A DNA stretch of 64,000 bases from Acidobacteriales bacterium 59-55. Lineage in GTDB: Bacteria > Acidobacteriota > Terriglobia > Terriglobales > Acidobacteriaceae. Where the stretch lies: positions 206,071-270,070 of the forward strand of contig MKSV01000009.1 in assembly GCA_001897435.1 (NCBI GenBank), read 5' to 3'. Position 1 is the first letter of the stretch. Every line of letters begins with the position of its first letter. The notes under the pieces are model-generated. The model saw nothing but the letters and a program-made list of their open reading frames with translations. It searched no databases and was not told the origin of the DNA. A program made the position numbers and the translations under genes. Shown here in pieces: positions 23,713-32,723 of the stretch.

Positions 23713-26628
23713 TTAGAAATTGACCGACATGTTGAGTGAGATACGGCGGAGCGACGAGCTGCTGGTATACGGATTGCCAGCCAGCTGGGTGGCGCGTCCG
23801 AACAGCTTCTGCGAGGTCAGGGTCGCATTCGGCGTGGCATAGTCGGCGTTGTTGAAGAGGTTCTGAACCTGTGCCGAGAAGGTCAGGTTGTACTTCTTGC
23901 CGGTGTTGCTCGCGCCGCGGAATCCGCCACGGCCGCCCCCGCGTCTGCCGCCTCCCGGACCGCCGGGGCCGCCTCCCTGAGCCTGGGTTCCCGTGGAGGG
24001 ACCGAAGCCGAAGGTCTTTGAGGCGCGGAGATTAGTGGTGAACAAAGCCGGTCCGGTGCAGTAGTTGATCGGGATCGGTGCCTGGCCGGCGGCTGGGGTG
24101 ACGAAGCTGCCGCAGCCTGCAATGGTGTTCGACCCCGGCTGGCCGGCAGGAATCCCATTGGCAGCTCCGAAGGCCGGCCGGTCGTTGAAGATGCTGTCGC
24201 CATTCAGGTCGCGGCCCAGGGTCACGTTGAACGGGGTTCCCGAAGAGGCGACGATGAAGGGGCTGAGCGAGATATTATGCGGCAGCGTGACATTGCCGCC
24301 GAGGAAGAGCCGGTTGCGCCGATCGAAGACAGCGCGGCCGTAGTCTGCGCCGATGTTGTAGGGCTGAGATGGGAAAGAGTTGATGCCGCCGGTGTCCGAC
24401 TTGGCGAAGTTGAGCACGTAGTACCCGAAGAGCGAGAGTACTTTCTGGCGGACATTGAAGTTTGCGATCAGCTCGTTCTGACGATAGACGCCGGCAGACT
24501 CATACTCCTTCTGGACGATCGGCGCCTCGCCTGGAGCGGGTGGGGTCGGATAGATGAAATTGCCGTCTGCATCCTGGCCGGTCGGAGCATTGATGTTCTG
24601 GCTGAGGAATTGGTGCACGCCGCGCGTATTGAGATAGTTCACCGACAGCGTCGCGCCGCGGAAGAGCTGCTGGTCGGCCCCGATGGCAAACTCCATGGAG
24701 TAAGGAGTGCGCAGCGTGGCAGACGGGGAGACGGTGGAGTTTCCATTCGGTGTTCCTGCCGTGCAACCTTCCAGATGAGTTGGGGAGCAGGTTGCCGTGT
24801 CGGGATGAGCCAGGATGGTCTGGATCTGGTTCTTGCCGTTCAACTGGACGGTGGTCAGGATGCTGTCGAGTTGATAGCGGTCGTAGAAGATGCCGAATCC
24901 GCCGCGGATCACGGTCTTGGGAGCGTTCTTGCCACGACCGACGCCGTAGGCGAACGACAGCCGGGGAGCGATGTCGTGGTGGTCGCCGATGCGGTTCTGC
25001 GTCTCGTAGCGAATGCCATAGCTCAGGGTGAGGTTCGGCATCGGCTTCCAGTCGTCCTCGGCGTAGACCCCAAGGTCCACCATGGTCGCGTTCACGGAAG
25101 GATTAAGGATATTCGTGATGCTGAACTGGCTGGCCTGCTGGTTCTCATACGAAGAAACGGTAGCGGAATCGGCCGCAGCCGGGCACTCCGATGACAACAG
25201 GCAGTTGTAGGTGAAGCTGCCGTTGCTGCCGGCGTCGGAGGTCTGCGCATCGCGCGTGGAGCGCAGGCGACCGCCGAACCGGATGAAGTGTTTTTTCAGT
25301 TGGATGGAGGTGTAGTTGTGCAACTCAAAGTGAGTCTGGTTGTCGGAGTTGGTGCCGGAGTTGGAGCCGCCGTCGGTGAAGTTGCCCTGGACGATGATCG
25401 AGGGCGCCTTGCTGTGCGGCGTCTGCGAGCTGTGGTCGCGCTCGTACTCGAACCGGGTTTCATTGATGATGCGCGAACTGACGACCTGCGTGTCGGTCAT
25501 CTGCAGCGTGATTTCGGAGCTGCTGGTGTCGTAGCCGGTGCTGGGCAGACTGAGGTTGCCGATGCCCTGGTTGGCGCGATCGGACTGCTCATAGCGGAAC
25601 CGCGTCATCAGCGTGTTCTTCTCGCCCAGTTGCAGGTCGATGCGCGGACTGATATCAGTGCGGACGTTCGGGGTCGGGTTGGCGAACTGGAAGGAGCAGG
25701 AGGTCTGCCCTGCTGCGCAGTTTCCCATCGATGGCAGTACCGTGGCGTTGACGATGGAGTTGTCCTGAATCGAGCGGTGCGATCCGCCTATGTTGAACGA
25801 GGCATTTGAGGCGAGAGGTCCAGTGATGTTCCCGAACATGAAGATGGTGTGATAGGGCGGCTGGGTGATGGGTGTCTGCCCCGGGCTGATATTGGCATTC
25901 AGCAGAGGATTGCCGCTGTTGAATGACGAGGTGTTTCCTGACAGATTGAAGAAACCGTGTAATTTGTCGGTGCCCGGCTTGGTAAAGATCTGGACGCGGC
26001 CATAGCCGAGGCGGTCAAATTCCGCCGAGAAGGGGTTCTGGTTGATGCGGATCTCGCGGATCGAGGACTTGGGTGGCAATTGGCCCCCGGTAAATCCGTC
26101 GACGTAGATCTGGCCGCCGTTGGGGCCTGCGGAAGGACCGGCCAGAGCAGTCAACTCAGAGGAGAGTTCGTCCGGGTCGTCCGAAAGGGCGTCGAGATCT
26201 TTTCCTTTGATGACGGTGGAACTGGCATTGCTGTCGGCGTCGACGCTGACCTGCGCCGATTGCGCCGTTACCTGCACCTCCTGCGCCTGCGCCTCGATGG
26301 ACATCTTCACGTCGAGCGTGATCGACTGGCCTGCAGTCACCTTTTCTCCCATTTTGACGAAGGAAGCGAAGCCCGGCATGGTCACCGTGACGGAGTAGGT
26401 TCCGGCGGGAACATTGTGTACCACATAGGTTCCGTCGCTCTGCGACTGGGTGATGATCGCCTTGCCGGACGCCGGAGTCAGCGTAACGGTCGCGCCCGGG
26501 ATGACGGCCTCATCGGGATCGGCAACCGTGCCTTGCACCGTAGCGCCCTTCTGCTGGGCACTGGCAACCATCGGCACGAATGCGAATGAAAAAAGTACAA
26601 CAAATCTCAAGGTTGAGCGAAATGACAT
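23713..26628 (-). CDS. TonB-dependent receptor, Oar-like, with carboxypeptidase-regulatory-like domain
   Basis: Outer-membrane protein of 971 residues. A signal peptide (FVVLFSFAFVPMVASAQ) precedes a carboxypeptidase-regulatory-like domain (VQGTVADPDEAVIPGATVTLTP, about residues 28-110), a plug domain (GKDLDALSDDPDELSSELTAL) and a beta-barrel ending in the terminal Phe expected of outer-membrane barrels (SLNMSVNF). This architecture is abundant in Acidobacteriota and usually imports polysaccharide fragments. A Gly/Arg-rich stretch near residue 905 (GGGPGGPGGGRRGGGRGG) interrupts a barrel strand region. It sits 42 bp after the DUF5666-like gene, same strand, so both are probably cotranscribed. 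Substrate unknown. Confidence 0.88.
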   Translation of the reverse strand: MSFRSTLRFVVLFSFAFVPMVASAQQKGATVQGTVADPDEAVIPGATVTLTPASGKAIITQSQSDGTYVVHNVPAGTYSVTVTMPGFASFVKMGEKVTAGQSITLDVKMSIEAQAQEVQVTAQSAQVSVDADSNASSTVIKGKDLDALSDDPDELSSELTALAGPSAGPNGGQIYVDGFTGGQLPPKSSIREIRINQNPFSAEFDRLGYGRVQIFTKPGTDKLHGFFNLSGNTSSFNSGNPLLNANISPGQTPITQPPYHTIFMFGNITGPLASNASFNIGGSHRSIQDNSIVNATVLPSMGNCAAGQTSCSFQFANPTPNVRTDISPRIDLQLGEKNTLMTRFRYEQSDRANQGIGNLSLPSTGYDTSSSEITLQMTDTQVVSSRIINETRFEYERDHSSQTPHSKAPSIIVQGNFTDGGSNSGTNSDNQTHFELHNYTSIQLKKHFIRFGGRLRSTRDAQTSDAGSNGSFTYNCLLSSECPAAADSATVSSYENQQASQFSITNILNPSVNATMVDLGVYAEDDWKPMPNLTLSYGIRYETQNRIGDHHDIAPRLSFAYGVGRGKNAPKTVIRGGFGIFYDRYQLDSILTTVQLNGKNQIQTILAHPDTATCSPTHLEGCTAGTPNGNSTVSPSATLRTPYSMEFAIGADQQLFRGATLSVNYLNTRGVHQFLSQNINAPTGQDADGNFIYPTPPAPGEAPIVQKEYESAGVYRQNELIANFNVRQKVLSLFGYYVLNFAKSDTGGINSFPSQPYNIGADYGRAVFDRRNRLFLGGNVTLPHNISLSPFIVASSGTPFNVTLGRDLNGDSIFNDRPAFGAANGIPAGQPGSNTIAGCGSFVTPAAGQAPIPINYCTGPALFTTNLRASKTFGFGPSTGTQAQGGGPGGPGGGRRGGGRGGFRGASNTGKKYNLTFSAQVQNLFNNADYATPNATLTSQKLFGRATQLAGNPYTSSSSLRRISLNMSVNF

Positions 26629-26670
26629 TACAACTCCTAAAGGAAGATACGTCTGTTGCAGTTTGCGAAA

Positions 26671-27882
26671 CTATTGCTGTTGATCGTTGCCATTGCCTCC
26701 GCCGGCATCGGGCGTATCTCCGCCAACATTCCACGGAGAGATGGACATCGAGGATGCGCCGGGCGCGGCGAGGATCGGTTCGACGCCCGAGAGCAGGGTT
26801 ACAGCGGTGACCTCAGAGCTGCCGGGAGCGAGTTGCGAGGCCACAATCATGACGGCGTCGCCCGTTTTTAGTTCGGCCAGAGTCTCGGTGGGTAGTTTGT
26901 TCAACATCTGCGACAGGTCCATGCCGGCAGAGCGCGTCTGCCCCGCGCCTCCCCGGGGACCGGCGCCGTTCGCAGGGGTGGCAGCGTTCGATTGCGCCTC
27001 AGGCCGGGCACTCTCGGCGTTGCCTCCGCCGTGGGCACCTGCTCCGCCGCGGGCTTGCGCGGCGAACCGTGCTGCAACCTGGGGCGGAAGCTTGCGTACG
27101 TCGGAGTCTGTCGTAACCTTGACGGTCATCATTCGCTTGGTGGCCAGATCCTTCAGCGTAAAGGTTCCATTGGCAGCATCGAGGGTCGCGATGGTGCCTG
27201 CCAGATGCAGGAACGAGCCGCTCACGATGGTCTCGGCCTGGATAGAGAGACCGTCCTCCGACTTGGTCCCCAGAACACGCACCTGGTCGCCGGGATGAAC
27301 CTCCGCCAGTGTGCTCGGTTTCGCATCCTCAAACTTGACGGAGGCACCGGAGTAGCGGCGAAACGTGGTGGCGGGCGTGGTATGGACCTCGATCTTCTTT
27401 GTGCCGATCGCGACTGTCAGAGTTCCCGTTGCCTCATCGACCGCGCCGACCAGGCCTCCGGTGCCGCGCTTCTGCCAGTCCGCTTCCTCTTTTGCGCGCT
27501 GTTGGGCGATATCCTGTGCCTTCATCAGGATGACGCGAGAGGCGGTGAAGGATGCGGCATCGTCACCGGCCTTTCCGGAGATCAGAATTCTGTCGCCGGG
27601 GGCGATGCCGCCCAGTGTGATGGTCTCCGCCGACTTGAGATCCTTGCTGCCGGGCGCCAGTTGCAGAATGCGCGCGCCTGCGGCCACCGTAACGGCGACC
27701 TGCTGGCCGGCGTCAGTGGCAAAGGTGATGGTCGAGCCGGAGATTGACTTGACTGTCCCGATCTTCGGCGCGGCAGCCGCGGCGGCGGGCGCCTGAGCGG
27801 CGGCTGTAGCCATTCTCGCAGCGGGCAGTAGCAGGCTTGCACCCAGCACCGACGCGCAGAAGATTCCAGGCTTTGTAAACAT
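26671..27882 (-). CDS. Secreted DUF5666-like repeat protein
   Basis: Exported protein of 403 residues. After the signal peptide (IFCASVLGASLLLPAARMATAAAQ) come at least three beta-rich modules with recurring patterns such as GTVKSISGSTITFAT, GLVGAVDEATGTLTVAI and GTIATLDAANGTFTLKD, each followed by a GD-containing loop (GIAPGDRILISGK; EVHPGDQVRVLG; KTGDAVMIVAS). These resemble DUF5666 domains. A low-complexity Gly/Ala/Asn-rich region spans about residues 275-320. ATG 27882 is chosen for AAGGA 8 nt upstream. It precedes the TonB receptor by 42 bp and may act with it at the cell surface (inference). Molecular role unknown. Confidence 0.7.
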   Translation of the reverse strand: MFTKPGIFCASVLGASLLLPAARMATAAAQAPAAAAAAPKIGTVKSISGSTITFATDAGQQVAVTVAAGARILQLAPGSKDLKSAETITLGGIAPGDRILISGKAGDDAASFTASRVILMKAQDIAQQRAKEEADWQKRGTGGLVGAVDEATGTLTVAIGTKKIEVHTTPATTFRRYSGASVKFEDAKPSTLAEVHPGDQVRVLGTKSEDGLSIQAETIVSGSFLHLAGTIATLDAANGTFTLKDLATKRMMTVKVTTDSDVRKLPPQVAARFAAQARGGAGAHGGGNAESARPEAQSNAATPANGAGPRGGAGQTRSAGMDLSQMLNKLPTETLAELKTGDAVMIVASQLAPGSSEVTAVTLLSGVEPILAAPGASSMSISPWNVGGDTPDAGGGNGNDQQQ

Positions 27883-28122
27883 TGTGGCCGTCCTTAGATT
27901 TGTCACAAAATATCGATGTCAGCCGGGGGGAACTGAGAAGCCGTCTGTCACTAAAGAAGACGAATCAGCAACTTAAAAGTTTCCGGATTGAATTGCCAAT
28001 TCGCTCACTGGAATATACGGAGCCATGGCGAAAATAGCGGGTGGAGATTAAATCAACCTTAATCAGTCGATTAACCCCATTGTAAAGGGTCGGGCGAAGC
28101 AGCCGATCAGGCAATTTTCGCG

Positions 28123-29886
28123 TCAGTGGCCCTGTTTTTCGATCTTCTCGCAAGAGAGAATGGCCACGCTGTCGGGGGGCAGCAGCACCTTTTCCTCTGT
28201 GACCTCGATGCCGTCCCGTGAGGCGAGCAGTAAAGGATATTGTCCCGGATTCTCAAGCTCTGCCGGAGCTTCCCCCAGATTGCACATTACCCTGATCTGG
28301 CTCCGGTCCATGATGAGCCATCGCTTGCTCTCGTCGAAACGGACCTTCACATGGCCCATATCGCCGTCGTTCAGGGAAGGGGAATCCCGGCGCAGCCGGA
28401 TGAGTTGCCGGAACCACTCCAGCATCTCGCCGTGTCCACCCTCGTGGATCTCGTCCCAGTTCAGCTTGGACCGCTCGAAGGTCTCCGTCTTCTCGGGATC
28501 GGGGATCACAGCGGGATTCCAGCCAAAGGCGGCGAACTCGCGCTTGCGGCCTTCGAGCACGGCTTTGGCCATCGCTGGGTCGTCGTGGTCGGCGAAGTAC
28601 TGAAAGGGGCTTGAGGCGGCAAACTCTTCGCCTTGAAAGATCATGGGGACGAACGGAGCCGTCAGCGCGATCGCTGATGCGACCCGGGCACGATTCATGC
28701 CGACAATATGCTCCAGCCGGTCGCCGATGGCGCGGTTTCCCACCTGGTCGTGATTCTGAATGAAACCGATAAAGTGATGGCCGGAGAGTCCATTGACAGG
28801 GCGGCCGTGGACGCGGCTGCGATAGCGGGAGTAAATCCCGTCATAGACGAAGACGGAGGTCAGAGCCTTGGCCAGCTTCTCGAAGGAGCCAAAGTCGGTG
28901 TAGTAGCCTCTGCCCTCATCTTCTTTATGTAAAACGGTGAACAGCGCGTGATGGAAGTCATCGCTCCACTGCGCGTCCATGCCGTAGCCACCCGCCTCGC
29001 GCGGCTTTACCATGCGCGGATCGTTGAGATCGCTCTCGGCGATGAGTACCAGCCTGCGTTCGAGCATCGACGACAGGATTTCGACCTCGATGGATAGCTG
29101 CTCCATGAAGTGAATCGCCGACCGGTCGATGAACTCGTGCACGGCATCGAGACGCAGCCCATCTACATGGTAGTCGCGCATCCACATCAGGGCGTTGTCG
29201 CAGAAGAAGCGGCGCACCTGGTCGCTGCCCACATCTTCGAAGTTGACGGCGTCGCCCCAGGGAGTGCAGTGACGGCTGGTCAGGTAGGGGCCGAACTTCG
29301 TGGTGTAGTTGCCGACCGGACCGAAGTGGTTGTAGACCACGTCGATCAGGACGGCAAGACCGCGGGTGTGGCAGGCGTCGACGAACCTCTTGAGGCCATC
29401 GGGGCCGCCGTAGAGATCGTTCACCGCGAACAGGGCGACGCCGTCGTAGCCCCAGCCGTGCTTGCCGGGAAACTCGACGATAGGCATCAGCTCAATATGG
29501 GTGATGCCCAGTTCGAAGAGATAGCCGAGCCTCTCGATCGCAGCGTCAAAGGTTCCGGCCGTGGTGAACGTGCCGATGTGCAACTCGTAGATGACAGCGC
29601 CGGAGAGCGGCGGACCCTGCCAGTGGATGTCGCTCCAGTCAAAGGATTTGTGGTCGTAGACCCGTGATGGTCCGTGAACGCCGTGAGGCTGCCACAGGCC
29701 GCGCGGATCGGAATAGGGCTTGGGGTCGTCGTCGAGCAGAAAGGCGTAGTCGGTGCCGCTGCCGGCTTCCTCGACGGCTGCCTTCCACCATCCAGCGTGG
29801 TCCGGGCCAGTCATGGGATGCAGCGCATCGCCAATCTTGACGGCCATCTTCGCCGCTCCGGGCGCCCAGACATTAAACTCATGCAT
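28123..29886 (-). CDS. treZ: Malto-oligosyltrehalose trehalohydrolase
   Basis: GH13 enzyme of 587 residues that releases trehalose from maltooligosyltrehalose. An N-terminal beta-sandwich (FNVWAPGAAKMAVKIGD) leads into the barrel: LMPIVEFPGKHGWGYDGVALFA, the nucleophile in VDGLRLDAVHEF near residue 245, the acid/base in LIAESDLNDPR near 280 and the third acidic residue in IQNHDQVGNRA near 385. ATG 29886 has AGGAG 8 nt upstream and overlaps the end of treY by 8 bp, so translation is coupled; the frame extends upstream only within treY. Acts directly after TreY on linear alpha-glucan ends. Confidence 0.95.
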   Translation of the reverse strand: MHEFNVWAPGAAKMAVKIGDALHPMTGPDHAGWWKAAVEEAGSGTDYAFLLDDDPKPYSDPRGLWQPHGVHGPSRVYDHKSFDWSDIHWQGPPLSGAVIYELHIGTFTTAGTFDAAIERLGYLFELGITHIELMPIVEFPGKHGWGYDGVALFAVNDLYGGPDGLKRFVDACHTRGLAVLIDVVYNHFGPVGNYTTKFGPYLTSRHCTPWGDAVNFEDVGSDQVRRFFCDNALMWMRDYHVDGLRLDAVHEFIDRSAIHFMEQLSIEVEILSSMLERRLVLIAESDLNDPRMVKPREAGGYGMDAQWSDDFHHALFTVLHKEDEGRGYYTDFGSFEKLAKALTSVFVYDGIYSRYRSRVHGRPVNGLSGHHFIGFIQNHDQVGNRAIGDRLEHIVGMNRARVASAIALTAPFVPMIFQGEEFAASSPFQYFADHDDPAMAKAVLEGRKREFAAFGWNPAVIPDPEKTETFERSKLNWDEIHEGGHGEMLEWFRQLIRLRRDSPSLNDGDMGHVKVRFDESKRWLIMDRSQIRVMCNLGEAPAELENPGQYPLLLASRDGIEVTEEKVLLPPDSVAILSCEKIEKQGH

Positions 29887-32629
29887 CGTTTCGCTCCTGG
29901 AGTTGTCCGGCGTTGCCGGTTCGATCGGTAGTGTCGGCATGATCTTTTCGGACGAGCAGGGCAACGGGAAAATCGTTCAACAGACTTTTGATGGGAGTCT
30001 TGCCGCCACGCACCGTTAAGCCGGTCAGGCGATTAGTCCATGTGCCCCCTGGCAGCACCACCGTAGTCTCGCGCCACGCGCCGCCCAGCTTCGCGGTGAG
30101 GCGCGGTACGACGACAGCCACCGAATCGCCGCGCAGATAGGCAATCGCATGATCGCTTCTTGAGCCTTCCGTATCCAGCGGCGTGTAAGCCGCGTCGGAC
30201 CTGAACCACTCCGGCCTCTCGCGCCGCAACTGAAGCGCCTGGTGGACGAGCCACATCTTGGGTAGACCCTCGTCGGCGCGGGACATGATCTTCGCCGCTA
30301 CGTCAGGTCCATCCATCTTCTTCAGGTCGGCGAGCAGGCGGCGACGCAGATCGTAGTCCACCGGCCTGCGGTTGTCGGGGTCGACCAGGCTCAGGTCCCA
30401 AAGCTCCGTTCCCTGGTAAGTATCCGGCACTCCCGGCGCCGTGTATTTCAGCAGCGTCTGCGCCAGGGAGTTCACGCGGCCTGCACCTTTCACCCTGTCG
30501 ACGAACTGTTCCAGGTCGCGCAGGAAGGGAGGATGCGTGAGCGTATCCCCGATGAATTTGTGGAGCGCATCTTCAAACGGTTTGTTGTTGGCTGTCCAAC
30601 TCGTCTGCAACTTGGCTTCGCGCGTGGCTTTGAGCATGTACTGCTGTGCGCGTTCTACGCTCAGCGGCCACGCTCCGATTAAGGTTTGATAAAAGAGGTA
30701 CTCGGTATTGCGATCGGGCATGATGGAAGAGCCGGAGCGCCCGGTGCGGAAGGCGCTGTTCATGCGCGACCAGCGATGAATGGCGGCGCTGAAGCGGCCG
30801 GGCATCTCGGAGAGAACGGAGATGCGGGCGCGGACGTCTTCGCTGCGCTTGGTGTCGTGGGTGGAGAGAGTCGTCATCGTCAGCGGATGCGTGGCCTGCA
30901 TCTTCAGGCAATAGTCGTGAAACTCCGCCGTGCTGATGCCGTTGCGGCCAGGATCGCCGCCGACCTCATTCATGGAGGAGAGGCGGTTATAGCAGTACAG
31001 CGCCGTGTCCTCGACGCCCTTGGCCATCACCGGGCCGGTAAACTGCTGGAAGCGAAGAAGAAACTCGCTCTCCTGCTTGCCTGTCACCTTCATGGTGAGG
31101 ATGTCGCGCAGAAAATCGAAGAGGCCTGTGCCGATATCCTGACGTTCCTGCTTGGCATACTCGATCGCCCGTGCAATGTACTCCTTGTCCTCCTCGGTGA
31201 TCTCGTCGCGCGCAGGCACGACGTAGGTGCGATAGATGGCGAAACAGGCCGCGACCTCGCGAATGGTCCGGCGCATCTCGGCGCGGGTGTAGTCACGCTG
31301 GTTGCGGTTGGCCTCGCAGATCTCGACAAAGATACTGGTCAGGCGATTGACGTCGCTGCCCAGCCCCTCCTGCGTTACGGCGACTTTCTTGTCGTGCGCG
31401 ATCGCGGGAAAATTCGTCAGTTGTCCGGCAAATTCGCGGCCCAAAAATGACTGGTAAATTTTGTCCAGCTCACCCATTCCCTGCGGCGAAATCAGCACAC
31501 CGGCGGCGACGTTGAGAAAGTCATAACCGGTTGTCCCCTGTATGGGCCAACTCTCGCGGAGGAACTCCTCCGGTTCGAGAATCTTTTCGCCGACGATCCA
31601 TGCTTCGGGGGCGCGCTCACGCAGCCGGGTCAGATATTCCAGGGGATCGCGCAAGCCGTCGGGATGATCAATGCGAATGCCGTCGAGCACACCCTGCTGC
31701 AGCCACTCCAGAACCAGCGCATGCGTCTCCTCGAAGACATGCTCCCGCTCCACGCGCAGCCCGATCAGCGTGTTCACGTCGAAGAAGCGGCGATACCCGA
31801 GTTGCTGGTCCGCTGTCTTCCAGTAGGAGAGGCGATAGTTCTGCTGATTGAGAAAGTCGTCGAGGGCATCGAGATTGCTGTTCAACTCGGCCAGCGATCG
31901 ATCGATTGCCGAGCAGGCTTCGGGCTCTTCGGCGCATAGCCGCCGCAGCATGGTCAGCAACACGACCTTATCGCGATGCCGCGCAAGAATCGTTCGGCGA
32001 TCAATGTATTCGGGAGCAGGCAGGCGCCCGAATGATGCGGCTAGAAAGCTCAACGTATCGCTTTTGGCGTACTCCGCCGCTCGGGCAAGGATGACAGGCA
32101 GCGAAGGCGGCGCTACAGGAAAGGTCTGGCCGGAGCACTCGACCTGAAACGTGTTGTCGTGGCGCACGACTTTGATGCCGCCAGATTGCAGTACAAGACC
32201 GTACTGGTCGCCGAGCACCGGAGCCAGAACCTTGTCGCGCAGCCGCTCTTCCTGCGGCTGCCAGTCGATGTCGAAGAACGAGGCGTAGCGACTCGATGGG
32301 CCATTCTCCAGCACATCCCACCAGTAGCGGTTCTCCTTGCCGAGAGACATGTGATTGGGCACAACATCGAGAACCTGTCCGAGCCCGACCTCATTGAGCT
32401 TTCTGCAGAAGCGGTCATGCCCCGCGGCTCCGCCCAGCTCCTGATTTACTTTCTGATGATCGACGACATCATATCCATGCGTGCTTCCGGGGGCCGCCTG
32501 AAGATAGGGGGAACAGTACACATGCGAGATGCCGAGCGCGGAGAGATATTCGACGATGCTCGCAGCATCATCGAAAGTAAAATTTTGATGTAATTGCAGA
32601 CGGTAAGTAGAACAGGGAATACGCAACAT
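29879..32629 (-). CDS. treY: Malto-oligosyltrehalose synthase
   Basis: GH13 enzyme of about 916 residues that isomerises the reducing-end alpha-1,4 bond of maltodextrin to alpha,alpha-1,1, making maltooligosyltrehalose. The opening [45 protein letters not shown] and the nucleophile region [14 protein letters not shown] near residue 315 are diagnostic, with [12 protein letters not shown] carrying the acid/base. Start is ambiguous: ATG 32629 is preferred to TTG 32638, with GAGGG very close upstream. It is the second gene of GH15-treY-treZ and overlaps treZ by 8 bp. Confidence 0.95.
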   Translation of the reverse strand: MLRIPCSTYRLQLHQNFTFDDAASIVEYLSALGISHVYCSPYLQAAPGSTHGYDVVDHQKVNQELGGAAGHDRFCRKLNEVGLGQVLDVVPNHMSLGKENRYWWDVLENGPSSRYASFFDIDWQPQEERLRDKVLAPVLGDQYGLVLQSGGIKVVRHDNTFQVECSGQTFPVAPPSLPVILARAAEYAKSDTLSFLAASFGRLPAPEYIDRRTILARHRDKVVLLTMLRRLCAEEPEACSAIDRSLAELNSNLDALDDFLNQQNYRLSYWKTADQQLGYRRFFDVNTLIGLRVEREHVFEETHALVLEWLQQGVLDGIRIDHPDGLRDPLEYLTRLRERAPEAWIVGEKILEPEEFLRESWPIQGTTGYDFLNVAAGVLISPQGMGELDKIYQSFLGREFAGQLTNFPAIAHDKKVAVTQEGLGSDVNRLTSIFVEICEANRNQRDYTRAEMRRTIREVAACFAIYRTYVVPARDEITEEDKEYIARAIEYAKQERQDIGTGLFDFLRDILTMKVTGKQESEFLLRFQQFTGPVMAKGVEDTALYCYNRLSSMNEVGGDPGRNGISTAEFHDYCLKMQATHPLTMTTLSTHDTKRSEDVRARISVLSEMPGRFSAAIHRWSRMNSAFRTGRSGSSIMPDRNTEYLFYQTLIGAWPLSVERAQQYMLKATREAKLQTSWTANNKPFEDALHKFIGDTLTHPPFLRDLEQFVDRVKGAGRVNSLAQTLLKYTAPGVPDTYQGTELWDLSLVDPDNRRPVDYDLRRRLLADLKKMDGPDVAAKIMSRADEGLPKMWLVHQALQLRRERPEWFRSDAAYTPLDTEGSRSDHAIAYLRGDSVAVVVPRLTAKLGGAWRETTVVLPGGTWTNRLTGLTVRGGKTPIKSLLNDFPVALLVRKDHADTTDRTGNAGQLQERNDA

Positions 32630-32657
32630 CACCCTCAAATGTAATCAAATTATTAAG

Positions 32658-32673
32658 GCCAGCTATAGCTGGC
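32658..32673. other. 16-bp perfect palindrome before treY
   Basis: GCCAGCTATAGCTGGC is fully self-complementary and lies about 30 bp before the treY start, within the 94 bp between GH15 and treY. It could be a regulator site or a weak hairpin in the mRNA. There is no T-tract, so terminator function is unlikely. Confidence 0.3.
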
Positions 32674-32723
32674 AGCCTCTGGTTAGAGGGCAAAAACAGT
32701 CGATCCGGTTGTATCGTGCAATC

